A DNA stretch of 14,059 nt from Oscillospiraceae bacterium (lineage in GTDB: Bacteria; Bacillota; Clostridia; Oscillospirales; Oscillospiraceae): assembly GCA_016292445.1 (NCBI GenBank), contig JAEDIN010000028.1:1-14059 (forward strand), in the 5' to 3' direction. The position numbers and the translations under genes were made by a program. Positions within the stretch are counted from its first letter, which is position 1. Each line of letters starts with the position of its first letter. This document shows positions 4,613 through 11,406 of this stretch, one piece after another. A model generated the notes under the pieces. It was given only the letters and a program-made list of their open reading frames with translations, did not search any database and had not been told where the DNA came from.

Positions 4613-7315
4613 TTAGCGTATCTTTGCACCAAATTTGCTCTCAAGAGCAGACAAAACTGCGTTCATCGTCTCCTCGGCGTGTTCATCGGTAAGCGTCTGA
4701 TCATCGGCGCGCATGGTCAGCGAGAATGCAACGGACTTCATGCCGTCGGCAATATGACTGCCTGTGTAAATGTCAAACAGGGTGCATTTTCTAAGGTACT
4801 TGCCGCCGTTTTTCATGATGCAGTCAATAAGGTGTGCAACGGGAATTTTTTTATCACACACAACTGCAATGTCGCGGGAAACAGCCGGGAAGCGGGGCAG
4901 CGGGGTGTAAACGGGGTCATTGCCGCGGGCGTTCAACAGTGCCTTGAGTGAAAGCTCTGCGCAGTAAAGCTCAGCGTCAATGCCATAGTTCTGAGCAACC
5001 AGCGGGTGTATCTGACCGAATACGCCGATATACTCATCACCGCACCAAACATTTGCACAGCGACCGGGGTGGTAAGACGGATTATCGGTGCAGGCCTCGT
5101 AACTAATGTCATCTGCGCGAATATCTCCGAGAATAGCCTCAACAACGCCCTTGAGGGTGAAGAAATTCGTGCCGTTGCCGTAAGTGCCGAGTGTGAGGTA
5201 CTTAGACTCGATAGCCAGACCGTCCTCACCGCCGAGACCGTAGGTTCTGCCTATCTCGTAAAGCTTTACCGCCTTGTTGCGGAAGTTAAAGTTGCGGGTG
5301 AGTATCTCCAGCATGGAGGGCAGGGTGGTGGTACGCATGATGGAGGTGTCCTCGCCGAGGGGATTGAGAATTTTGAAGCTTTCTCTTCTCGGGTCGTCTG
5401 CTGCCCAGCGAATCTTGTCATAGTAGGTGGGGGAGATGAAGGAGTAGGTGATTATCTCATCATAGCCGACTGCGCGGCAAATGCTTCCGAGCTGCTGCTC
5501 GAGAAGCTGCTCTGCGTTGTAGCCGCCTCTTGTGGTCTCACCGCGGACGAGGGTGCAGGGAATGTTATTGTAACCGTAGAAACGGGCAACCTCCTCGGAA
5601 AGGTCGGAGTAATGCACAACATCGGCACGCCATGAGGGAACTGTAACAGTCTCGCCGTCAACGCCGAACTGCAGGGATTTGAGTATGCGCAGCATCTCGG
5701 CGGTTTCGACATCCGTTCCGAGAAGCTCGTTGATTTTGTCGGGGCGTAGTGCAAGCACGGTGGGTTCGGGCAGGTGGTTTACAACATCGATAACACCGTC
5801 AACGACCTTGCCTGCGCCGAGCATTTCGACAAGCTCGCAGGCACGGTTAACTGCCGGAAGAGTGTTGTACGGGTCAAGGCCCTTTTCAAACTTTGCCGAT
5901 GCCTCGGTTCTCATACCGAGAGCCAGCGCACCCTTTCTGATGCAGGTGCCGTCAAAGTTTGCAGATTCAAATACGACATCGACCGTATCGTCAACTATTT
6001 CGCTGTTTTCGCCGCCCATAATGCCTGCGAGACCGACTGCGCGGGTGTCGTCGGCGATAACGAGCATATTGGAATTGAGCTTACGCAGATTTCCGTCAAG
6101 CGTGGTAAGAGTTTCACCGTCAGTAGCTCGGCGAACAACTATCTTGCCGCCCTTGACATAGCGGTAGTCAAATGCGTGCATCGGCTGGCCGTATTCCATC
6201 ATTACATAGTTTGTGATATCAACTATGTTGTTGATGGGGCGAACGCCCATAGCGCGCAGACGCTCACGCATCCACTTGGGTGAGGGAGCTATCTTGACAT
6301 TGCGCACAATGCGTGCGGTGTAACGGGGACACAGGTCGGCGGCAGGGACCTCAACCGTCAAAAGCTCGTCAAGCTTGCCGTCAGCACCGCCCTTAACGAT
6401 CGGTTCATGCAGCTTGAGCGTCTTGCCGAAGGTTGCGGCAGCTTCTCTTGCAAGACCGATAATAGAAAGACAGTCGGGACGGTTCGGGGTTATCTCAAAC
6501 TCGACAACATGGTCGTCTGCTCCAATAATAGGTTTAATATCGTCACCGGGCTTAATGCCATCCTCGTGCAGGATGAAAATGCCGTCGGGAATGCAGTTGG
6601 GAAACTCGCACTGTTGGGCATGAAGGTCTGCAAGGGTGCATATAGTGCCGGACTTGGTGTTGTAGGCAAGCATATCGTCCTCGTGGATATTCTGGCATGA
6701 AGTGTGACAGGTGACCTCACTGTCGCCGAGGGAAAGAACGCAGTCAAACTCGTTAATGCCGGCAGCTGCAACGCTTAATGCTTTTGCGGCGACAACAGGT
6801 CCGAATACCTTTGCGCCGGGCTGAATGTCGGCAGGAATGGAGGGCTTATCCGCATCGATGGGGTGATAGTTTCCGAGAATTGCGGCAGCCTTTATTTCGG
6901 CGTAGGGGAAGTCACGCTCATCAAGACCCAGCTCATAAAGTCCGCAGAGCATACCGTCGGAAACTTCGCCACGGAGCTTGCCTTTGGTGATTTTCTTGCC
7001 GCCGGGAAGCGTGGAATTGTGGAGTGCGGTGGGAACGAGATCGCCTGTATGCACATTCCATGCACCGGTGACTATCTGAATGGGCTCAGCCTGACCTGCG
7101 TCAACACTGCAAATCCACATATGGTCGGAATTGGGGTGCTTTTCCATGGACAGGACTCTACCGACAACGATGTTTGATATCTCTGCGCCGAGATCCTCGT
7201 AGGTCTCGACCTTTGAGCCGGAGAGAGTCATTGCCTCGGCAAATTCGCGATCGTCTATATCACTGACGGAAACGCCGTCTATAAATTCATTAAGCCATTT
7301 TCTGCTAAGATTCAT
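4613..7315 (-). CDS. pheT: Phenylalanine-tRNA ligase beta subunit
   Basis: 900 aa; the bacterial norm is about 800. It forms the alpha2-beta2 synthetase with PheS and carries the editing site that removes mischarged Tyr. Order of parts: N-terminal MNLSRKWLNEFID, EMAP-type tRNA-binding fold (about 44-130, HPNSDHMWIC), B3/B4 editing domain with GQPMHAFDY (about 377-385) and GIMGGENSE, B5 domain (about 515-590), catalytic-like core (YDEIITYSFISP, LNPLGEDTSIMRTTTLPSML), and the C-terminal anticodon-binding FDX-ACB domain (PLPRFPAVSRDIAV, about 805-900). The extra length is a block at about residues 134-241 between the EMAP fold and the stretch VVEFEITPNRPDCLS. The frame is open throughout, so it looks like a true insertion. 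AGGTAGG precedes the ATG, which lies 18 bases past the pheS stop; the two genes share one transcript under T-box control. Confidence 0.96.
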   Translation of the reverse strand: MNLSRKWLNEFIDGVSVSDIDDREFAEAMTLSGSKVETYEDLGAEISNIVVGRVLSMEKHPNSDHMWICSVDAGQAEPIQIVTGAWNVHTGDLVPTALHNSTLPGGKKITKGKLRGEVSDGMLCGLYELGLDERDFPYAEIKAAAILGNYHPIDADKPSIPADIQPGAKVFGPVVAAKALSVAAAGINEFDCVLSLGDSEVTCHTSCQNIHEDDMLAYNTKSGTICTLADLHAQQCEFPNCIPDGIFILHEDGIKPGDDIKPIIGADDHVVEFEITPNRPDCLSIIGLAREAAATFGKTLKLHEPIVKGGADGKLDELLTVEVPAADLCPRYTARIVRNVKIAPSPKWMRERLRAMGVRPINNIVDITNYVMMEYGQPMHAFDYRYVKGGKIVVRRATDGETLTTLDGNLRKLNSNMLVIADDTRAVGLAGIMGGENSEIVDDTVDVVFESANFDGTCIRKGALALGMRTEASAKFEKGLDPYNTLPAVNRACELVEMLGAGKVVDGVIDVVNHLPEPTVLALRPDKINELLGTDVETAEMLRILKSLQFGVDGETVTVPSWRADVVHYSDLSEEVARFYGYNNIPCTLVRGETTRGGYNAEQLLEQQLGSICRAVGYDEIITYSFISPTYYDKIRWAADDPRRESFKILNPLGEDTSIMRTTTLPSMLEILTRNFNFRNKAVKLYEIGRTYGLGGEDGLAIESKYLTLGTYGNGTNFFTLKGVVEAILGDIRADDISYEACTDNPSYHPGRCANVWCGDEYIGVFGQIHPLVAQNYGIDAELYCAELSLKALLNARGNDPVYTPLPRFPAVSRDIAVVCDKKIPVAHLIDCIMKNGGKYLRKCTLFDIYTGSHIADGMKSVAFSLTMRADDQTLTDEHAEETMNAVLSALESKFGAKIR

Positions 7316-7333
7316 ATTATCAACCTACCTTTC

Positions 7334-8359
7334 TCAGAACTGCTCCAGGAAGCGGACATCATTTTCAAAGATTAGTCGCAGGTCGGAGATCTTAAAGCGG
7401 CGCATAGCGAGCCTTTCAAGACCCATGCCGAATGCCCAACCGGTGTATTCCTCGCTGTTTATACCACTCATTTCGAGAACACGGGGGTGTATCATGCCCG
7501 CACCGAGAACCTCGATCCAGCCCTCACCCTTACAGGTGGGGCAGCCCTTGCCGCCGCACTTGTGGCACTGTACATCCATTTCACAGCTCGGCTCGGTAAA
7601 CGGGAAGTGATGGGGGCGGAAGCGAGTGACCGTGCCCTCGCCGAAAAGCTCCTCCATAACGGCGTTGAGCGTGCCCTTGAGGTCAGCCATGGTAACACCC
7701 TTGTCGATGACCATGCCTTCAACCTGATGGAACATGGGAGAGTGGGTGGCGTCAACCTCGTCCTTGCGGTATACTCTGCCCGGAGCGATAATGCGGATAG
7801 GCAGCGGCATAGTCTCCATTGCGCGTACCTGCATGGGGCTTGTCTGCGAGCGAAGCATCACGCGGCTGTCGGTATCAAAATAGAAGGTGTCCGACCAGTC
7901 GCGGGAGGGGTGACCCTCCTCGGCGTTGAGCTTATCAAAGTTGTAGGTTGCAAGCTCGACCTCGGGACCGTCAAGCACCGTGAAGCCCATGCCCACGAAT
8001 ATATCCTTTATTTCGTCAAGAGCCTTGTACATCGGGTGCTTGTGACCGAGCTTAACCTCGTCGCCGGGGATGGTAACATCGACTGCCTCAAGCTCAAGCT
8101 TTGCCTCAAGTGCCGCTGCTTCAAGCCTTGTGCGGGCGTTTTCAATGCTCTTTTCAAGCTCTGCTCTGAGCTGATTTGCAAGCTGGCCCATAACGGGGCG
8201 CTCCTCGGCGGAAAGCTTGCCCATCTGCTTCAGAATAGCCGTCAGCTCACCCTTTTTACCAAGATACTTGACTCTGAGAGCCTCGAGAGCATCAATACTG
8301 TCTGCGCCGGTGATGGCCTTGACAGCATTCTCTCTCAATTCCTGCATAAGTGCTTTCAT
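7334..8359 (-). CDS. pheS: Phenylalanine-tRNA ligase alpha subunit
   Basis: 341 aa, usual length. It is the catalytic subunit that activates Phe and charges tRNA-Phe. An N-terminal coiled coil (about 1-90) precedes the class II core: GHKHPMYKALDEI (about 105), MLRSQTSPMQVRAM (about 168-181), GRVYRKDEVDATHSPMFHQ (motif 2 region), FRPHHFPFTEPSCEMD (about 247-262) and motif 3 GWAFGMGLERLAM (about 307-319). The Cys4 insert CHKCGGKGCPTCKGEGW (C265, C268, C273, C276) is common in Firmicutes PheS and probably binds zinc. The start at 8359 is chosen because AAGGAGAGAG lies just before it. An in-frame earlier start at 8470 would translate the T-box terminator and antiterminator and is rejected. It is first in the operon with pheT. 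Confidence 0.96.
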   Translation of the reverse strand: MKALMQELRENAVKAITGADSIDALEALRVKYLGKKGELTAILKQMGKLSAEERPVMGQLANQLRAELEKSIENARTRLEAAALEAKLELEAVDVTIPGDEVKLGHKHPMYKALDEIKDIFVGMGFTVLDGPEVELATYNFDKLNAEEGHPSRDWSDTFYFDTDSRVMLRSQTSPMQVRAMETMPLPIRIIAPGRVYRKDEVDATHSPMFHQVEGMVIDKGVTMADLKGTLNAVMEELFGEGTVTRFRPHHFPFTEPSCEMDVQCHKCGGKGCPTCKGEGWIEVLGAGMIHPRVLEMSGINSEEYTGWAFGMGLERLAMRRFKISDLRLIFENDVRFLEQF

Positions 8360-8391
8360 ATTCTCTCTCCTTAGAAAAATATATATTAAAC

Positions 8392-8430
8392 AAAAAAACA
8401 GCCCTTCATCCCGCAAAGGGACGAAAGACT
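8392..8430 (-). terminator. T-box terminator hairpin
   Basis: On the - strand AGTCTTTCGTCCC (plus 8418-8430) pairs along 13 positions, with wobbles, with GGGATGAAGGGCT (plus 8400-8412), followed by a run of seven T (plus 8392-8398). It competes with the antiterminator that contains the T-box sequence. It lies 33 bases before the pheS start codon. Confidence 0.9.
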
Positions 8431-8615
8431 TTCTTCCGCGGTACCACCCAAATTCGATACAAGCTCGCACTTTGTGCCGTAACGGGGCATACCGCCGATA
8501 ATTAGTCGGAGCTCACGGGCGAACTAAATGCGCTTGCCATGGGCGGCTTACAGCCGGTGACCGCCGTTCTCTGTCTGACAAGGAAAGCATTATCTTCCCG
8601 ATCGTCGCAATACCA
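8392..8615 (-). promoter_or_regulatory. T-box riboswitch leader of pheST, Phe (UUC) specifier
   Basis: On the - strand the invariant T-box sequence TGGGTGGTACCGCGG is at plus 8436-8450, followed at once by a terminator. Upstream, the leader has the usual long Stem I. The base helix CGGG (about 8599-8602) pairs with CCCG (about 8516-8519); a GA-rich stretch (AAGATAATG) and a distal AGAGAACGG...GTAAGCCGCC arm lie between. Next to the 3' strand of the base helix is UUC (plus 8521-8523) followed by a purine, as expected for the specifier codon; UUC means phenylalanine, in agreement with the genes downstream. Uncharged tRNA-Phe should pair with the specifier and the UGGN bulge and let transcription continue. 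T-box and target are very sure; exact helix limits are by eye. Confidence 0.93.
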
Positions 8616-8627
8616 TATAACATTGAT

Positions 8628-8656
8628 ATTAAAGCTCACATTTAAAAAAAAGTCAA
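8628..8656 (-). promoter_or_regulatory. Promoter of the pheST leader
   Basis: On the - strand TTGACT (8651-8656) and TTTAAT (8628-8633) are 17 bp apart, each 5 of 6 to consensus. Predicted start near 8621 fits the 5' end of the T-box Stem I. Confidence 0.78.
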
Positions 8657-8664
8657 GAGAAAAT

Positions 8665-8693
8665 TTGACTAATGAAAGCCGGACGACTATAAT
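8665..8693 (+). promoter_or_regulatory. Promoter of the lipoprotein-alr-ndoA set
   Basis: TTGACT (8665-8670) and TATAAT (8688-8693) are 17 bp apart, a near-perfect vegetative sigma-A promoter. Its -35 faces the -35 of the pheST promoter: AGTCAA (8651-8656) and TTGACT (8665-8670) form an inverted repeat with an 8-bp spacer. Start near 8700 gives a leader of about 20 bases with AGGAGG. Confidence 0.82.
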
Positions 8694-8719
8694 ACAATAA
8701 ACTGTAGGAGGTAAGCGGC

Positions 8720-9265
8720 ATGCGAAAACTGGTGCTACCGCTAATGATAAGCCTCGTCATTCTCTGCGGATGCGCAGACAGCGGCGAGGAAAGCTTCATG
8801 CAATTCATGCAGCAGGTGTCTGCTGCGAATGAGATTGGCTTTGACGCGCTTGTCAGAGCCGAATACAGCGATAAAACAGCGGAGTTCAAGCTGGGTTACA
8901 CTCAGGATGAAAACGGTGCCGTTGTGGAAATCAAAGAGCCGGAGCTTATTGCCGGAATAAAGGCAAGGGTGTCCAAGGATGGCACACAGCTTGAGTATGA
9001 CGGTGCTGTTTTGGATATCGGGACTTTTGGAGAGAGCGAGCTAAGTCCGATGTCGGCATTGCCGCTTCTTGCAAAAACGATGCGTGAGGGACATATCGAC
9101 ATTGTTTGGACAGAGGACGATATGCTCGTGGCACGGATTATTCCGTCGGACGATTTCACCGTGACGCTGTGGCTTTCGTCGGAGCTTGAGCCTTTGAACG
9201 CCGAAATAACCTACCGGGAGAAATCAGTCGTATTTATCGAGATAAGCGACTGGAAAGTGAGCTGA
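8720..9265 (+). CDS. Small lipoprotein upstream of alr, possibly GerS-like
   Basis: 181 aa. The N-terminus is a lipoprotein signal: MRK, a hydrophobic run, then the lipobox L-C-G-C18, so it should be tethered outside the membrane after processing. The mature part is rich in alternating beta-type stretches (VRAEYSDKTAEFKLGYTQ, VVEIKEPELIAGI, DFTVTLWLSSELEPLNAEITY, SVVFIEISDWKV), which would suit a LolA-like half-barrel. I do not recognise the family by sequence alone. The position directly before alr, with 2 bases between stop and start, resembles the C. difficile gerS-alr2 pair, where GerS is a LolA-like lipoprotein needed for spore cortex modification and germination; the link is inference. 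Unlike a sporulation gene, it has a strong sigma-A-type promoter. AGGAGG stands 8 bases before the ATG. Confidence 0.8.
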   Translation: MRKLVLPLMISLVILCGCADSGEESFMQFMQQVSAANEIGFDALVRAEYSDKTAEFKLGYTQDENGAVVEIKEPELIAGIKARVSKDGTQLEYDGAVLDIGTFGESELSPMSALPLLAKTMREGHIDIVWTEDDMLVARIIPSDDFTVTLWLSSELEPLNAEITYREKSVVFIEISDWKVS

Positions 9266-9267
9266 CT

Positions 9268-10392
9268 ATGAAGGATCTGCAAAAGAGAACATGGGCTGAA
9301 GTGAGCCTTGATAATATCGAGCACAATTACCGTGCTATAAGAGCCGGAATGCCCGAGGGCTGCCGTTTCCTTGGCGTCGTCAAGGCGGATGCCTACGGTC
9401 ACGGAGCGGTCGAGGTTGCAAAACGCCTCGAAAAGTGCGGCGCGGACTATCTTGCCATTGCCTGCCTCGACGAGGCATTGGAGTTGCGCAAGAGCGGCGT
9501 CAAAATGCCGATTTTAATACTCGGACATACTCCGCCGGAGTATATCAGAGAGCTGCTTGACAATGACCTTACTCAGACCGTTAGCTGCGAGGCAAAGGGT
9601 GTTGAGTATTCAAATGCTGCACTCGAGCTTGGCGGCACTCTTAAAATTCACATTAAGCTTGACACCGGAATGTCAAGACTCGGTTTTTTGTGTGCCGGCA
9701 ACTACTTTGACGAGGGTGTGCAGAGCGTTATCCGCACCTGCAAGCTTCCGGGTATACAAGCCGAGGGCGTTTACACCCATTTTGCCGTGTCCGACTATAC
9801 TGATAATGAGAGCATTGAGTACACCAAAAAGCAGTTTGAGCTTTTTATGCGCGTTATAAACGGTGCAGAGCAGCTCGGCAGTGTGAAATTCAAGATTCGT
9901 CACTGTGCAAACAGCGGTGCCGTCGTAAATCACCCCGAGATGATGCTCGACATGGTACGCCCCGGATTCTTGCTGTACGGCTACGGTGATGAGGGCAAGT
10001 TGGGCTTAAAGCCTGCCATGCGCATGGTGAGTACCGTCAGTACCATCAAATACTATGAGCCGGGTACCTGCGTGAGCTACGGCAGACACTATGTCACCGA
10101 CAAGCGCACCAGAATGGGTGTTGTCGCCGCCGGCTATGCCGACGGTATTCCTTGGGCGGCAGCAAATAAGTGCTCCTACTTCTCCGAGGGGAGTGCGGTA
10201 AAGCAGTGCGGCAACATCTGCATGGATATGAGCATGGTCGATCTGACAGACTGCCCGAAGGTAAATGTCGGCAGCGAGGTGGAGATTTTCGGTGAAAATG
10301 CCTCCATTGAAAAGCTTGCAGAAGCCGCCGGTACAATAGTTTATGAGCTTTTGTGCGCGGTGTCAAAGCGTGTCCCGAGAATTTATAAATAA
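9268..10392 (+). CDS. alr: Alanine racemase
   Basis: 374 aa, normal length. PLP enzyme that interconverts L- and D-alanine, supplying D-Ala for peptidoglycan. The N-terminal TIM-barrel holds the PLP lysine K39 in GVVKADAYGHG; K130 and R137 lie in HIKLDTGMSRLGF, and GVYTHFAVSD follows. In the C-terminal beta domain Y271 of VSYGRHY is the second catalytic base, contributed to the partner active site, and GYADGIPWA, CGNICMDMSMVDLT and YELLCAVSKRVPRIY complete the signature. The ATG is 2 bases past the lipoprotein stop and lacks a strong ribosome binding site of its own (only GTGAG), so translation is probably coupled. No terminator separates it from ndoA, 94 bases downstream. Alr beside mazEF/ndoA is a known Firmicutes arrangement. 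Confidence 0.96.
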   Translation: MKDLQKRTWAEVSLDNIEHNYRAIRAGMPEGCRFLGVVKADAYGHGAVEVAKRLEKCGADYLAIACLDEALELRKSGVKMPILILGHTPPEYIRELLDNDLTQTVSCEAKGVEYSNAALELGGTLKIHIKLDTGMSRLGFLCAGNYFDEGVQSVIRTCKLPGIQAEGVYTHFAVSDYTDNESIEYTKKQFELFMRVINGAEQLGSVKFKIRHCANSGAVVNHPEMMLDMVRPGFLLYGYGDEGKLGLKPAMRMVSTVSTIKYYEPGTCVSYGRHYVTDKRTRMGVVAAGYADGIPWAAANKCSYFSEGSAVKQCGNICMDMSMVDLTDCPKVNVGSEVEIFGENASIEKLAEAAGTIVYELLCAVSKRVPRIYK

Positions 10393-10440
10393 AGCGATTG
10401 TATAATTTTTGGTTCACCGTGGGAGAATGTAATCAGCACA

Positions 10441-10455
10441 CTACATAAAATGTAG
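10441..10455. promoter_or_regulatory. Short palindrome in the alr-ndoA gap
   Basis: CTACAT (10441-10446) and ATGTAG (10450-10455) are perfect inverted arms with an AAA spacer, about 30 bases before ndoA. In toxin-antitoxin operons such dyads often bind the antitoxin; no antitoxin is encoded here. The dyad overlaps TAAAAT, a possible -10, but no good -35 is seen. Confidence 0.3.
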
Positions 10456-10486
10456 CGGGCGACTATCATTCGGAGTGTGAATTAAA

Positions 10487-10831
10487 TTGAGTATAGTCAA
10501 GCGCGGAGATATATATTATGCCGACCTTAGCCCCGTTGTGGGCTCCGAGCAGGGTGGGATGAGACCCGTTCTGATAGTACAGAACGACACAGGCAATAAA
10601 CACAGCCCAACGGTTATTGCCGCTGCTATAACGAGTCAGACGGGCAAAGCAAGACTTCCGACCCATATTGAGCTTGACGCGCAAAGCGTCGGCTTATCCC
10701 GTGACAGCGTAATTTTGCTTGAGCAGATACGAACCATCGACAAATCCAGACTGCGTGAACGCATGGGAAAGCTCGATGATACTACTATGACCAAGGTCGA
10801 TAACGCAATTGCGGTAAGCTTTGGACTTTAA
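10487..10831 (+). CDS. ndoA: MazF/NdoA-type endoribonuclease toxin
   Basis: 114 aa. Very close in pattern to B. subtilis NdoA (EndoA): VKRGDIYYADLSPVVGSEQGG, R26-P-V-L-I-V-Q-N-D, AAITSQ with T49, LPTHIELDA, and the highly kept DSVILLEQIRTIDK. R26 and T49 match the catalytic Arg and Thr of the B. subtilis enzyme (R25, T48). It is an mRNA-cleaving ribonuclease normally held in check by a small ribbon-helix-helix antitoxin encoded just upstream. Here the 94 bases after alr have no frame for such a protein. The start is TTG at 10487: an in-frame stop lies three codons upstream and no ATG would keep the VKRGDIY start. GGAG lies 11 bases before it, so initiation is probably weak, which may limit expression. 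A strong terminator follows. Confidence 0.94.
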   Translation: MSIVKRGDIYYADLSPVVGSEQGGMRPVLIVQNDTGNKHSPTVIAAAITSQTGKARLPTHIELDAQSVGLSRDSVILLEQIRTIDKSRLRERMGKLDDTTMTKVDNAIAVSFGL

Positions 10832-10836
10832 GACAA

Positions 10837-10865
10837 AACCCCGAGGTATACCTCGGGGTTTTTGC
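10837..10865 (+). terminator. Intrinsic terminator after ndoA
   Basis: AACCCCGAGG (10837-10846) and CCTCGGGGTT (10851-10860) pair perfectly around TATA, followed by a T tract to 10863. It begins 6 bases after the ndoA stop, and its tail ends only a few bases before the ribosome binding site of the next gene. Confidence 0.92.
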
Positions 10866-10879
10866 ATATAGGAGGACTT

Positions 10880-11350
10880 ATGGAAAAATATCCGGTTTTT
10901 ATTGACGGCAAGGAGTGCGGCAGCTTGAGCGCATATACCGAGGGACTGATGACAAAGCTTGAAGCCGAGTGCTGCCACAGCGAAAAGCTTGTACGGCTGT
11001 ACATATTCGGCAGCGGTAAAAGCGCGTATCTCGGCGTGATGCAGCCGGATAACGGCAAATTGCGCCTAACAAAGAAGCTCTCACGGGCGCAAATGCGCAA
11101 ATTTCCCGAGAAAATCGAATATGCATCGGATAAGCCCATGGAGGAAAAGGAAGAACCCGTTCAGCCAAAAACAGATGACTTGCTTTGGTTTTCAACTCCG
11201 CAGGGCATTCTGACCTGCATTAACGGAAATCAAAGGCTTATTGCCATGCCTGCGGATATGCGCGCATCGCGGTATACTAAAAGAATAATTCGCATAATAA
11301 ACGGCAGGGAGTATGTAGTTTTCCCCGGAAAAAGAAATTTACATTGTTAG
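10880..11350 (+). CDS. Uncharacterised protein, 156 aa
   Basis: I do not recognise this family. There is no signal peptide or membrane segment, so it is probably cytoplasmic. The N-terminal half (about 1-85) begins YPVFIDGKECGSLSAYTEGL and contains RLYIFGSGKSAYLGVMQPDNGKLRLTKKLS, a beta-rich look. An acidic, proline-containing linker follows (about 86-99), then a basic C-terminal part (about 100-156) with LLWFSTPQGILTCINGNQRLIAMP and RIIRIINGREYVVF. The ATG at 10880 is chosen because AGGAGG lies 4 bases before it; an upstream TTG in frame lies inside the terminator tail. There is no room for a promoter between the ndoA terminator and the start, so expression would need read-through or a promoter inside ndoA. 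Clean ribosome binding site and codon use like its neighbours suggest it is real. Confidence 0.8.
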   Translation: MEKYPVFIDGKECGSLSAYTEGLMTKLEAECCHSEKLVRLYIFGSGKSAYLGVMQPDNGKLRLTKKLSRAQMRKFPEKIEYASDKPMEEKEEPVQPKTDDLLWFSTPQGILTCINGNQRLIAMPADMRASRYTKRIIRIINGREYVVFPGKRNLHC

Positions 11351-11379
11351 TGGAAATCTTAACATATATGTGGTATGCT
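11351..11379 (+). promoter_or_regulatory. Possible promoter of pdp
   Basis: TGGAAA (11351-11356) and TATGCT (11374-11379) are 17 bp apart, each 4 of 6 to consensus, and the -10 is preceded by TGG, an extended -10 element. No terminator lies between the 156-aa gene and pdp, so read-through could also feed it. Confidence 0.4.
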
Positions 11380-11406
11380 TTAATAAACACATAGGAGGTG
11401 CACGAT

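Noticed and set aside
5006..6283. Several + strand frames opposite pheT
   Set aside because: Shadows of pheT with no start signals and low-complexity products.
7487..8374. Long + strand open frame (295 codons) opposite pheS
   Set aside because: Antisense shadow of pheS; pheS has all its motifs, a ribosome binding site and a T-box on the other strand.
8360..8470. N-terminal extension of PheS by 37 codons
   Set aside because: It would translate the T-box antiterminator and terminator; the start at 8359 has AAGGAGAGAG and matches the family N-terminus.
11398..11406. GTG start three codons before the chosen pdp start
   Set aside because: The GTG overlaps the last base of AGGAGG, so a ribosome could not use it with that site.
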